The notes beneath the pieces are model-generated. The model worked only from the letters and a program-made list of their open reading frames with translations, had not been told where the DNA came from and searched no databases. The position numbers and the translations under genes were made by a program. From assembly GCA_020747065.1 (NCBI GenBank), contig JAGMVK010000017.1, positions 124,001-188,000 on the forward strand: DNA of 64,000 nt, written 5' to 3'. Origin of the DNA: Cadophora sp. MPI-SDFR-AT-0126. Lineage: Eukaryota; Ascomycota; Leotiomycetes; Helotiales; Ploettnerulaceae. Shown piece after piece: positions 55,697 through 64,000 of the stretch (positions are counted from its first letter, which is position 1; each line of letters starts with the position of its first letter).

Positions 55697-56929
55697 ATGT
55701 CGCCCGCCGTGCAGGATGTTAAGCGCACTCGAGGAAGGCCGAAAGGCGCTAAAGATCGCGTCGCTCGCAAGTCCGGGCTCTCAAACAATGATGACACCCG
55801 TGAATCCCCGTCAAAATCATCATCTTCGACGCCTGCTCCGCCATCAAAGCGCAGGGCATCCTCATCAGCGGAGACGCCTCAGTCGAACTCATTCACGCCT
55901 ATTAACCACGGTGATCGCACTACCTCGCGATCCGGTCGCTCGCTGTCAAAGACTCGTAAGTTTGCTCACGAGGCCTCTGAGCCCGAGTCCCTGGGTCCCG
56001 CACTGAAGAAGCGAGTCTCGGCTCGATCAACATCTCAAGCATCAACCACCATCTCCACACGAAAGCGTCTTCCAGACCACGGCTCCCAACCCACTACTGT
56101 TGCACCTCCAACATCCCAGGGCGCTCTTTCTACCACTCCGACGTTCGGTGTAAATGGGTACAAATCTCTGTACGGCCAATCACCATACGGAACTCCCGCC
56201 ACCAACGGCGCTGGCAAATATCCTCATGGCCGCGAAATAAATTTCCCCCTCGAAATCAAACAGGAGCCACCCATTAACACCATTCAACCCGCTCCAGGAA
56301 GTATGCTCGCACCTCGCAAGAGCCTCCCCACTAAACGAACCGCACTTCCCGAACAACGAGCAGCCCCAGCCCCAAGCTTACCCGTCATCTTACGTCCCAT
56401 CTCAGAAGTCCTCGACACGTATCAAGGACTCTATGATGCCTTACAAAAGCATTTCAAAGCCTTCGAAAGGTATACCTGGAACGTCAAAATCCGCCATCTC
56501 ACGCGTTCCGTCTTCACAAAACTCGCTGCTATGCGCTCTCGCCGTGCTCGTCTGGCTTTCATGCTCAAGGAGATCAAGAACCTCAAGAGTGCTGGAACTC
56601 TGGCCGTAGAGCTCGATGGCACGGTAGCGTGGCCACCTTTATGGGACGAATACCCTACTTGGTACATCGAGCTGCCTAACACGCCTGCTCTGAGGGCTGA
56701 ATTGCTCCAGCGTATTAATGGGTTAACATTCAGACTTACGAGCGAACTGGGCAATTTTGAACGGGCGAAGATCCTGGGTCAGAATCTTAGACGCGAGCAG
56801 ACCACGGCGACTGTGGACGAGATGAAGTGGATGGATATCCACGGTCAGATTAAGGAGTTTGAGTCAATGCTTGAGCGGTTAGGAGGAATTGATCTCAGAC
56901 CGCAGCTCACTGGGAGCAGTGGCAACTAG
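55697..56929 (+). CDS. AT-hook-like protein with helical C-terminal domain (410 aa)
   Basis: Single exon opened by MSPAVQDVKRTRGRPKGAKD, which contains a G-R-P core between basic residues (residues about 12-17), the shape of an AT-hook that binds the minor groove of AT-rich DNA. A long Ser/Thr/Pro/Arg-rich region follows to about residue 230 (SKSSSSTPAPPSKRRASSSA, KKRVSARSTSQASTTISTRK). The C-terminal 180 residues are folded-looking: LRPISEVLDTYQGLYDALQK, YTWNVKIRHLTRSVFTKLAA, RARLAFMLKEIKNLKSAGTL, LWDEYPTWYIELPNTPALRA, LLQRINGLTFRLTSELGNFE. I do not recognise that domain. Nuclear location is likely from composition. It lies in the same island as the homeodomain gene and has a TCGCTTAGC element in its promoter. 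Confidence 0.65.
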   Translation: MSPAVQDVKRTRGRPKGAKDRVARKSGLSNNDDTRESPSKSSSSTPAPPSKRRASSSAETPQSNSFTPINHGDRTTSRSGRSLSKTRKFAHEASEPESLGPALKKRVSARSTSQASTTISTRKRLPDHGSQPTTVAPPTSQGALSTTPTFGVNGYKSLYGQSPYGTPATNGAGKYPHGREINFPLEIKQEPPINTIQPAPGSMLAPRKSLPTKRTALPEQRAAPAPSLPVILRPISEVLDTYQGLYDALQKHFKAFERYTWNVKIRHLTRSVFTKLAAMRSRRARLAFMLKEIKNLKSAGTLAVELDGTVAWPPLWDEYPTWYIELPNTPALRAELLQRINGLTFRLTSELGNFERAKILGQNLRREQTTATVDEMKWMDIHGQIKEFESMLERLGGIDLRPQLTGSSGN

Positions 56930-57917
56930 GTCATGGGATCGGAGAAAGCAAAGTCGGCGTACTATGAATGTTGGGGCTTTGTATGATGCTGTATTATTAA
57001 CATTTTTCAGTCATTTTCTGGGCATTTTTCACAGCGTGTCGGGCGGGGTTAGGGAATTAGGCAGTGCCATTTCGGTGGCTCTTCTTGCGCATGCCGAAAT
57101 TGTCATAAAGCATCTTATAATACAAATTGCATTGTTCTAATTTATCTCTAGTGATTCTGAAATTCTGGTGAAGTACGAGTGTGAAAAGGTAAAAAGTGGT
57201 CCTCTGCCTGACCGTCGTTGTGAATTCCTGGTCGCGCCCTAGACTCTTTGTCGTAACTATGCCTCGCATTCCTTCAACGGCATTGCCTCATTTCCATCGT
57301 CACTTCCAACTATCTTTATCAATTAGAGATCAAGTACGCGAAACTCTTATTCTGCGGAAACCCATCGTTATTTGTTCCCTCTCTTCGAATCTTCGCACGC
57401 AAGGTAATCAATGCGAGCTCATACTTCTTGACAGATAACAAACGGAACCTCGGCAAAGGGTATGGTTCCTAACGCTACCCAAAATGAATTACCACCTAGT
57501 TCCTAAAGCTATGTCGAATAAGTCAGTAATACATCACTGCCATACTTGTACTTCGTTTCGATGTCAACGATGAGCTAATTGCGGTATCTGACGATTTAAT
57601 AAGTTAAAGTGTCTTCGATCCGCAGCATCCAGCATCTCGCTTAGGGTGAAGACGGCGAGAAATTGTCATGAATGGAGAACAAGCTGTATACAAGACTTGC
57701 GAGGTGCTAGAGGACTGGACTATGCCGTTAACCACGCATTATCTGAGTTTTGCTGTTTGATTCTACTTGAAGACATCCTTTCAGACTTGACGAGACTGAG
57801 CGAGTTTGCGAGTGGGCCAATCAATGCTGATCGTAGATCGAAAGTTCATTTCTAGACTCGAGAAAATTACGCTCACGGCAGGCATCCTGCTCCAGTATAT
57901 CCTACATTATCTATATT
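56930..57917. other. Convergent 3' intergenic region
   Basis: No supported gene. TCGCTTAGG, one base off the recurring element, occurs near 57637. Confidence 0.45.
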
Positions 57918-59868
57918 CTACATGGTCGACCAAGCAGTCAGCTTGCTCTCCCGCGACACGTGGCCTACCCTCCCCTCGACCGCCGGTCCCTTCCAATTTT
58001 GCTGTACCCAGTCCTTCAGCTTGAAATTATCCATCCCTCTCCTAGACATCTCATCGAGTAGAGTCCAAGCCCTGGTATCTTTCTCTTCTACACACCGTTT
58101 AATGAAGACTGTCGCGGTGCCACCTCTCATCCACCAACCGCCATCAGGCTTGTCAGCGCCAACCTCAACCATCTCCTCCAAGTATTTGAATGCATCTTCG
58201 TAGTCGTCCTTTGCGTACAGGCAAGATAAGATGAGACGATCATAGGTCAGCACGTCGGGCTTGATACCCAAAGCCCGCATCTCGCTAGCTAAGAAAATGC
58301 TCAGATCTTTACGCTCCTGTCTTGCCGCCCCTTGGAGAAGAACATTGAAAGTCTCTGTATTAGGACCGTTGTCGCAGATCTCATGCAATTTTTTGTAGAG
58401 TTCGACAGCCTGTTCGAATTGCCCAACTTCGATGTGCGCTTCGATGATGACATTGACTGCAGCAACGGGAATCGTGTGGCCATCTTCAGCGAGCTCTTCG
58501 AGATCTTTCCAGGCTTGTTGAGCGAGTTCTCGAGATTTAGATAGTGTTATGTAAAGCGGACGGGTTGTATTGGTGTCGGGCTGGATGCTGGCTTTCGCCA
58601 TAATTATCAGCACCCGAAGAGCAGTCTTGAGATCTCCTGCTCCGGCGTAGGCAGCAAGCAAAGGCTCGTAGTGGAATGTAGTGAGGGCTGATCGTCGCCC
58701 TGAGAGGATGCGAATCGTGGATGTCGCGAGCTCTGGGTCTGAGAATCGTGCTGCACAGTTGAGGATTGCTATACACATGCCATCTGAAAGTACCAAGCTT
58801 TCGGTGTCAACACGTCTCTTCCAAATGTATTTGATACCTTCATACTAGCTCAGTGTCAGTAGACATTAACGCAGCAGGAGAGAGACAACCTACGTGAAAA
58901 GCGCTGCTGAAGGCATCCATCAAGTAGTACCACACTGTAGGCAATATCTCATTCCTACTGTTGTCGAACCTATATTTCAACAAGTTGAGAGCTTCGTCCA
59001 GCTCGTCAGCTTCACATAGCTGGAACATAAAGATGTCATATAACCAGGGTTGTACTGTAATCTCGTCCGAATGCATCTCGTCCAACTTGTCCATTGCAAC
59101 TTCGTATTGGCGGTCTCTTATCAACCCTACGACAAGACTATGCCACCCTTCAGGCGAGAGCCCTAGCCACCTTTCCTTCATCTCTTGCATGATCTCAGCA
59201 CGGAGGATGTAGTCGGGATGGATAGCTAGAACCTGTAGCGCGCCATGATATAGTCCGGAGTCTGGCGCAATTGCAAATTCCTTCATCTCTTCCAACAGCG
59301 TTCTCACCGCAGTCGCGCTTCCTTGCATAGCACTCGCATTGGCTCGAATCAAAGAATCATAGTGTATCAAAGATGGCTTCTCCCCTCTTTCGCTGATCAG
59401 ATACCCCACCAGCTCCACAACCTTCGAATATGACTTTCGTTCCGTTCTTGTCTTTCGGAGAACATCGTGTATTTGCGGTATGGTCATTGAGTCCAACGTT
59501 TCATAAAGAAACTCGGAATTCGTGCGGGCAGCTGTCGGGGTTTTCCAACGGGCCGAAGGTATTCCAGAGCCCTGGCTGGGAGGAAAGGATGGAGGCTGTG
59601 CAGCATTTTTTGATGTGGTCTCCAATTGTGCTCTATTCAGAGACACGCGATACGAAGTACCTGTAGGATCCCATTTCTGCTCTGTTCGAGTCCGAGTCGC
59701 GGTGTGGAAGGGTTGGTGGGTTTGAGGGCGATTCGTTCTACATGAAGTAGCAGCCGGAACAGTTCGAGGAGAGGTCACAATTCGGGAATGCCGTGCTATG
59801 GCAATGCCGTCGAGAGCAGGACAAAGGCATCGCCATAGTCCGTCAATTGGTATGCCAGTGGTGGGCAT
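57918..59868 (-). CDS. Pentatricopeptide-repeat-type mitochondrial protein
   Basis: Two exons, 59868-58894 and 58844-57918, joined at phase 0 across a 49 nt intron, give 633 aa. The first ATG opens MPTTGIPIDGLWRCLCPALD; the region is rich in Arg, Ser and Thr and poor in acids, fitting a mitochondrial presequence. Helical pairs of PPR type recur: SLIHYDSLIRANASAMQGSA, GLYHGALQVLAIHPDYILRA, EGWHSLVVGLIRDRQYEVAM, WLYDIFMFQLCEADELDEAL, then FHYEPLLAAYAGAGDLKTAL, AAVNVIIEAHIEVGQFEQAV, ETFNVLLQGAARQERKDLSI and LTYDRLILSCLYAKDDYEDA. PPR proteins bind organelle RNA and control its processing or translation. Which mitochondrial transcript is targeted cannot be told from this sequence. Confidence 0.85.
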
Positions 59869-60280
59869 TGAGGGTTGCTGATGCGCTGGGATGAATCGAG
59901 AATAGCAGGGAATTATTTTGGACCTCAGTTCAGCCTCGCAGATCTGCAAACGTTACCTAATCAGCCTTACGTTGAAGCGCATTGTACCTGCATCAGGAGC
60001 GCAACTGCTGGAATTTAGATGGCATGGTAATTAGTTTTATTTGTAATGGAGCTTGCAAGTCTCTCCCACATTGAGATTGCTCTGCCCCGAAGTTTCTCTG
60101 CTTTAAAGGCCGATTCTTTTCATCCGGCCCCCATGCCATGATCCAGGAACTAGCAGAACTTGCAAGGCTCCTGTCAAGTTTTTCATAAACCATTCCTTCA
60201 GCAAGACCGCAGAACGCTATGCAACCCATTCCTATGCGCCGGGTATCCCAACCTCCGACTTCAGCCTCCAGAGTCACATC
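59869..60280. other. Short intergenic region
   Basis: Between the PPR gene and LSM4, both on the minus strand. C-rich sequence near 60270-60400 belongs partly to the LSM4 tail. Nothing else is seen. Confidence 0.5.
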
Positions 60281-60926
60281 TCAATTGCCCCTCCCTCCTC
60301 TACCCCTCCCTCGTCCTCCACCTCGCCCTCCACGTCCTCTATCACCTCCTCTTCCTCCGTAGTCACCTCTCTGTCCACCTCTTCCACCTCTGTATCCACC
60401 ACCTTGATCTCGCTGTTGCTGTTCTTTTACCACATCGATAATCTCATCTGGTACCCGCAGGTATTTGATCTGTTTGCCCATCAGCTTCTATTCTACCCAA
60501 ACTTCAGCTACTTCAGCAAGAGGCTAGACGTACATTATTTCCCTTGACATACACCTCCGGTAATCTGAAGAACTTGTCACCGTCCTAGACCAACGACCAG
60601 TCAGCACCTCATGCCGCCAAACTGTACATTGCGAGCGTAATTCCAGGTTGCCAATCCAGCCGGACCAGTATCCACAAGGCATACGTACCGGACTCGTCTG
60701 CACAACCTCCTTCAGCGTCAAATTCATCCATGTATCGCATGTGACTAGATGTCCGTTCAGAGTTTCGCCATTCTTGAGCTCGACGAGCATGGGGTGGCCT
60801 TGCGCTGCCGTGAGGAGTCCAAGAGGTAGCTGTAAATTTTTTAGCAGTGGTCATTTGCCATATAACACTGTACAGAGCACATGCCATTGCTAAGACAGTG
60901 TGCGCAAGCATGGGAGAACGTACCAT
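60281..60926 (-). CDS. LSM4: U6 snRNA-associated Sm-like protein LSm4
   Basis: Subunit of the Lsm2-8 ring on U6 snRNA and the Lsm1-7 ring in mRNA decay. Four exons: 60926-60924, 60829-60689, 60584-60534 and 60469-60281, 127 aa. The first coding exon is the ATG alone, followed by GTACGT and a 94 nt intron ending TTTACAG; joining gives [20 protein letters not shown], very close to the known animal and yeast start. The Sm1 motif is [19 protein letters not shown]; Sm2 is [20 protein letters not shown] after [11 protein letters not shown]. The tail is a long RGG box ([20 protein letters not shown]), as in other LSm4 proteins, which drives P-body assembly. No in-frame ATG except the first gives the conserved N-terminus, so the three-base exon is well supported. 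Confidence 0.93.
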
Positions 60927-61329
60927 CGTGGGCTATTGTTATGCTTGCCGATACCAAGAGCTACTTGCGACTTGAACTTGATATTATTGCAACTTGACGT
61001 CGTCCAGGTCGCCGTAGAAGCCACGACACGTGACTGGGATGTTTGTTGACGTTGGAATTTTCTGTGGAGGAGAGTTTAGGGCCGAATTTTCTGCGTTTTG
61101 AATGAGTGAGGGTTGTGAATGCCTGGACGATCGCTGGTGTTACAGTGAAAGTTGACATTGAAGAAGCGTTCTTGGGAGCTTGAGCTCTGCCAGATTCTCC
61201 TCCTTCACTTAAATTTTTGAGCTTCAAAATACTCACTCACAACTTAGAGCGGATGATCACCTCGTTTTAAATCATTATATAATAGCACAAAATTCCAGCC
61301 TGTGACTACCGCAGGCCACACGTTACAGC
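60927..61329. other. LSM4 promoter region
   Basis: A minus-strand ATG at 61158 opens a 65-codon frame with no family resemblance; I do not call it a gene. TATAATA-like sequence occurs around 61277. Confidence 0.45.
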
Positions 61330-63582
61330 TTACAACTTCGCCTTGACCCTACTGCGCAACGTGTCTGCCTCTCCTGCGTCCTCTACGCATTCCAGGATAA
61401 GTCTTTCCATCCTACCATCCCTCAAAGCTTTATAAATACAGCTAATCCGACTTCCCGTATTGCGCTTTGTTAACTTCTGTTCGGCACTCATGTCACCAAA
61501 AGTAGGATGGTCAACGATGCCCTTATGCAGCGGTACTCTGAGTTCCTTTCTCACGAACAAATACATGCATCTCGATGCTCTGCCAAGATAGGGCGTTGCG
61601 TCTGGGTTGGCGAGGTAAGAATTTCTGTTGGCGCAGAAGATGGTTTTGAGTGTATCTGCCAAAGTGGCTGTCCATCTGGTGATCACGTCCAGCGAATCAG
61701 TTGGGAAGGAAGTGGAAGCAGCCATGTGCTGAACGGTAAGGTGTTGAACCGAATGAGCAACGATGTGGAAGCGTTCTGATGAGTCTTTCGAAATTGTTGC
61801 TGCTAGCGACTCTTGCAAGGCTTCCCAGATGGACTCATTTAATTTAGCTATTTGCGGATCGGATATGATAGCTCCGAGTCTTTGCGAAGTGAGAAGTTCA
61901 ACCGCCGGCCTCAATCGAGCCATGAACTGCACGTCCATTGCTCGCAGATCTAAGGCCTGGCAGAGGCAGTACAGATATGCTGACGACATGAGCGACACCA
62001 AATCCACAGCTGTATGAGTGTATCTCGCACTGATCAAAGCCAGGCTGTTCAACGATTGATTGCTCATCTCAGCCGAGTGCACTTGGTTACTGACGGGGTT
62101 GGCGATGTAAGCAAGTTCCGACATGTATGCTGCCATGTTGATATCAACACCTTTCATTGGGTATGAGAGACTTGGCTCGTCGACCGCCAAATTGGGCGGT
62201 AGATTGTAGGCGAGCCTACAGTTGAGAAGTTCTGAGCTTTGAGCGAAAATCATTCTACCGATTTTCTCAAGTGATGTTCGAGTCTTCTCGGTGGATGAAG
62301 TGACAGATAAAGCTTGGAAGTTGCCGCCGTGGTGTATTTGCTTGTTTTCTACGTCGATCAGAGGGTTGTCCGTTGTAGAATTGAGTTCGACCTCGAGCTG
62401 ACGACGAGCGAGTGCCATGTCTTCGAGTCCGGGTCCCAACCACTGACTACTCGTCCTCAGTGCGTACCGATCTTGTCTCAAGTGACCAGGGCCGCTCTCC
62501 TCGCGATGGAAGTGGACAAGCTTGGATCCTCCGAGGAACCTCCGAATATTTCTTGCTACCTCTGTCTGTCCCGGGTGAGGCCTAACAGCGGCGATGAATG
62601 GATCGAAGCTCTCGGCGGTACCCAACAATGCCTCAACTCCCATTGCTGTCAAGACTTAAGCGAGTATCGCCAGAGTCTCGGCTTGGTGATGTGCGAGAGC
62701 TGCGACTGAAACCGAGAACGCAGTTCCATTCAACAGTCCAAGAATCTCCTTCGGTCCAAATTGAACAGGAGTCATTCCGATGGATTTAAGAGCTTGGTCT
62801 GCGGCGAGCAATTTTCGGTCGCGACCGCTACCACACCACACTCTCAAGTCTGGGTTGCCTTCAAGTGCGCCTGCGATGTAAGACAGCGGGCAGAGATCTC
62901 CGGAGGCAGAAACGCTGCCTCGAAGAGGAACAATAGGAACCAAGTCATGTTCCAGAAGCTTGAGAATGCATTTGATGATGTGGAGACGAACGGCTGAATG
63001 CCCTCGGAGCAAAGAATTACAGCGGACAAGCATTGCAGCTCTGACCCAACACTCTGGCATAGATAGTGTTGCGAAATCAGCACCATCACAAGTACTCATC
63101 TGATGATTAGACGGTGTACTGGCATTGTCGTATTCATCGGAAGATGGAAGAACAGCACTCGATTGCATCTGCAGGAGAGCAACTTGCAGTGTATCAGTTG
63201 CAGTTGTATTCGTATCGGCACTGCCGCCAAAGCCAGTATTGACGCCTGGGCCACAAAATCAGTATGGTCTTTTTCTGGATGCTCATATGTAACGGACCAT
63301 AGATCGAATGGCCGTTCTCAAGTGATTCGCAAAGAAATTGAACACTTTCTTCAATCTTGGTAATAACCTTAAATGGTAACTTATCAACGTTGGCGTCTGC
63401 TTTGTATCTGGGGAATTGTCAGTCCACTGTTTTGTTCCCAACCATCAGATAAAATACCGTGCAACTGCGACCACGTCTGAGATGGCCAGTGAGTCCCCTT
63501 TCAACTTGACCGTATTTCGTCTTGTCATGATAGCCGTGATTCTTTCCGAGTACCTAAAAAAGAGCTTTTCTTGTTCTGGCAT
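61330..63582 (-). pseudogene. PAL: Phenylalanine ammonia-lyase with one in-frame TAA
   Basis: The family deaminates phenylalanine to trans-cinnamate using an MIO cofactor. Exons 63582-63458, 63407-63298 and 63245-61330 give 716 codons plus stop, normal for fungal PAL. In order: KLKGDSLAISDVVAVARY, ENGHSIYG joined to VNTGFGGSADTNTT (catalytic Tyr about 78), the MIO triad Ala-Ser-Gly in GSVSASGDLCPLSYIAGALE (about 192-194), NSTTDNPLIDVENKQIHHGG and YNLPPNLAVDEPSLSYPMKG. Codon 275 is TAA (62658-62656), between HHQAETLAILA and VLTAMGVEALLG. The family has Gln there, so a CAA to TAA change is likely. No other break exists and no intron can remove it. The start is uncertain; an inner ATG lies at 63528. 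It is dead, read through, or a base error. Confidence 0.85.
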
Positions 63583-64000
63583 CTCGATATCTGACTTGAA
63601 TACCCCGTAGAAAGAGCGATGAAGTTTGATCAGTTCGGGGACGGCAGGTCGGAGGAAAAGAATACCAATCGCCTCTTCGCCTCAATCAGTCGGACGAAAG
63701 CTTTGATATTAGAAGATCTTTTTTGGCGCTATAGAGGGCAAGTGGAACTTGTTCCACAGTCATCTGCTCTAATCAAATCGCAAGGGGCAACTTTTGACGA
63801 TCTCGAATCCGTGCAATTATTGCCCCCTCGGAGACCAGCTTGAATCTGACAACAATCTTTCCAAAAGTTGTTTGAATCCAAGGGCTGCGCGTGTAGTTGG
63901 TAGTACTCTTCAACCTTCATTTGTAGATTGTCCTTCTTTCAAATCCTGTCAATAACTCGATGCTGTAACATCACACCGAAAGCAGAATTTTCAGTCGTGT
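63583..64000. other. Upstream region of PAL at the window edge
   Basis: A minus-strand ATG at 63920 opens a protein-like frame (MKVEEYYQLHAQPLDSNNFW) of 63 codons. It could be a first exon of PAL or of another gene, but I cannot place a splice to confirm it. Confidence 0.35.

Noticed and set aside
60961..61158. 65-codon minus-strand frame just upstream of LSM4
   Set aside because: Composition is Ser/Arg/Lys-rich without pattern, and it lies in the expected LSM4 promoter.
63729..63920. First exon of PAL starting MKVEEYYQLHAQPL
   Set aside because: No donor/acceptor pair links it in frame to the PAL exon at 63582, so it is left as an unresolved frame at the window edge.

Overview
The window is nuclear DNA of a filamentous ascomycete (Pezizomycotina). 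The genes carry 49-130 nt GT-AG introns with CTAAC/CTGAC-like branch sites, and the families present are typical of that group: HET-domain fragments, 2EXR proteins, a DUF1996 secreted protein, an AspB/CDC3-type septin, DHA1 drug transporters and an array of BTB/POZ genes. I lean to Leotiomycetes, but that is only an impression from gene style. Nothing is plasmid-like, viral or prokaryotic, and I saw no tRNA, rRNA or intact transposon.

Layout. 1-9.8 kb is a conserved housekeeping block: a small fungal protein, a CTK2-type cyclin of the RNA polymerase II CTD kinase, a TMEM33/Pom33 membrane protein, a ribosomal-L1-domain (Utp30/Cic1-like) ribosome-biogenesis protein and a palmitoyl-protein thioesterase. 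10-15.6 kb is a decayed patch with two HET remnants, an unrecognised three-exon gene and a small cupin. 16.9-31.5 kb holds a DHA1 transporter, two related 2EXR genes, an NmrA-like reductase, a DUF1996 secreted protein head to head with an eight-cysteine secreted protein, and the septin. 33.7-35.5 kb is an unrecognised coiled-coil protein.

36-57 kb is the most unusual part. It holds four BTB/POZ genes on the minus strand sharing a C-terminal Cys/His signature, three of them broken by indels or a nonsense codon. It also holds several unrecognised proteins, an F-box-like protein, a frameshifted orphan, a second DHA1 transporter, a highly diverged homeodomain protein and an AT-hook protein. 57.9-63.6 kb returns to conserved genes: a mitochondrial PPR-type protein, LSM4 and a phenylalanine ammonia-lyase whose frame is complete except for one in-frame TAA.

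The conserved genes carry out unrelated cell functions and form no pathway. The notable pattern is contrast. Every spliced housekeeping gene assembles cleanly, whereas broken frames concentrate in the BTB/orphan island and the HET patch, which argues against uniform sequencing error. A 9-bp element, TCGCTTAGC, occurs six times by eye, five of them within 400 bp upstream of poorly conserved genes; this is the best candidate I see for a shared, undescribed regulatory signal. All exon boundaries were worked out by hand from splice signals and reading frame; no alignment or search was run.
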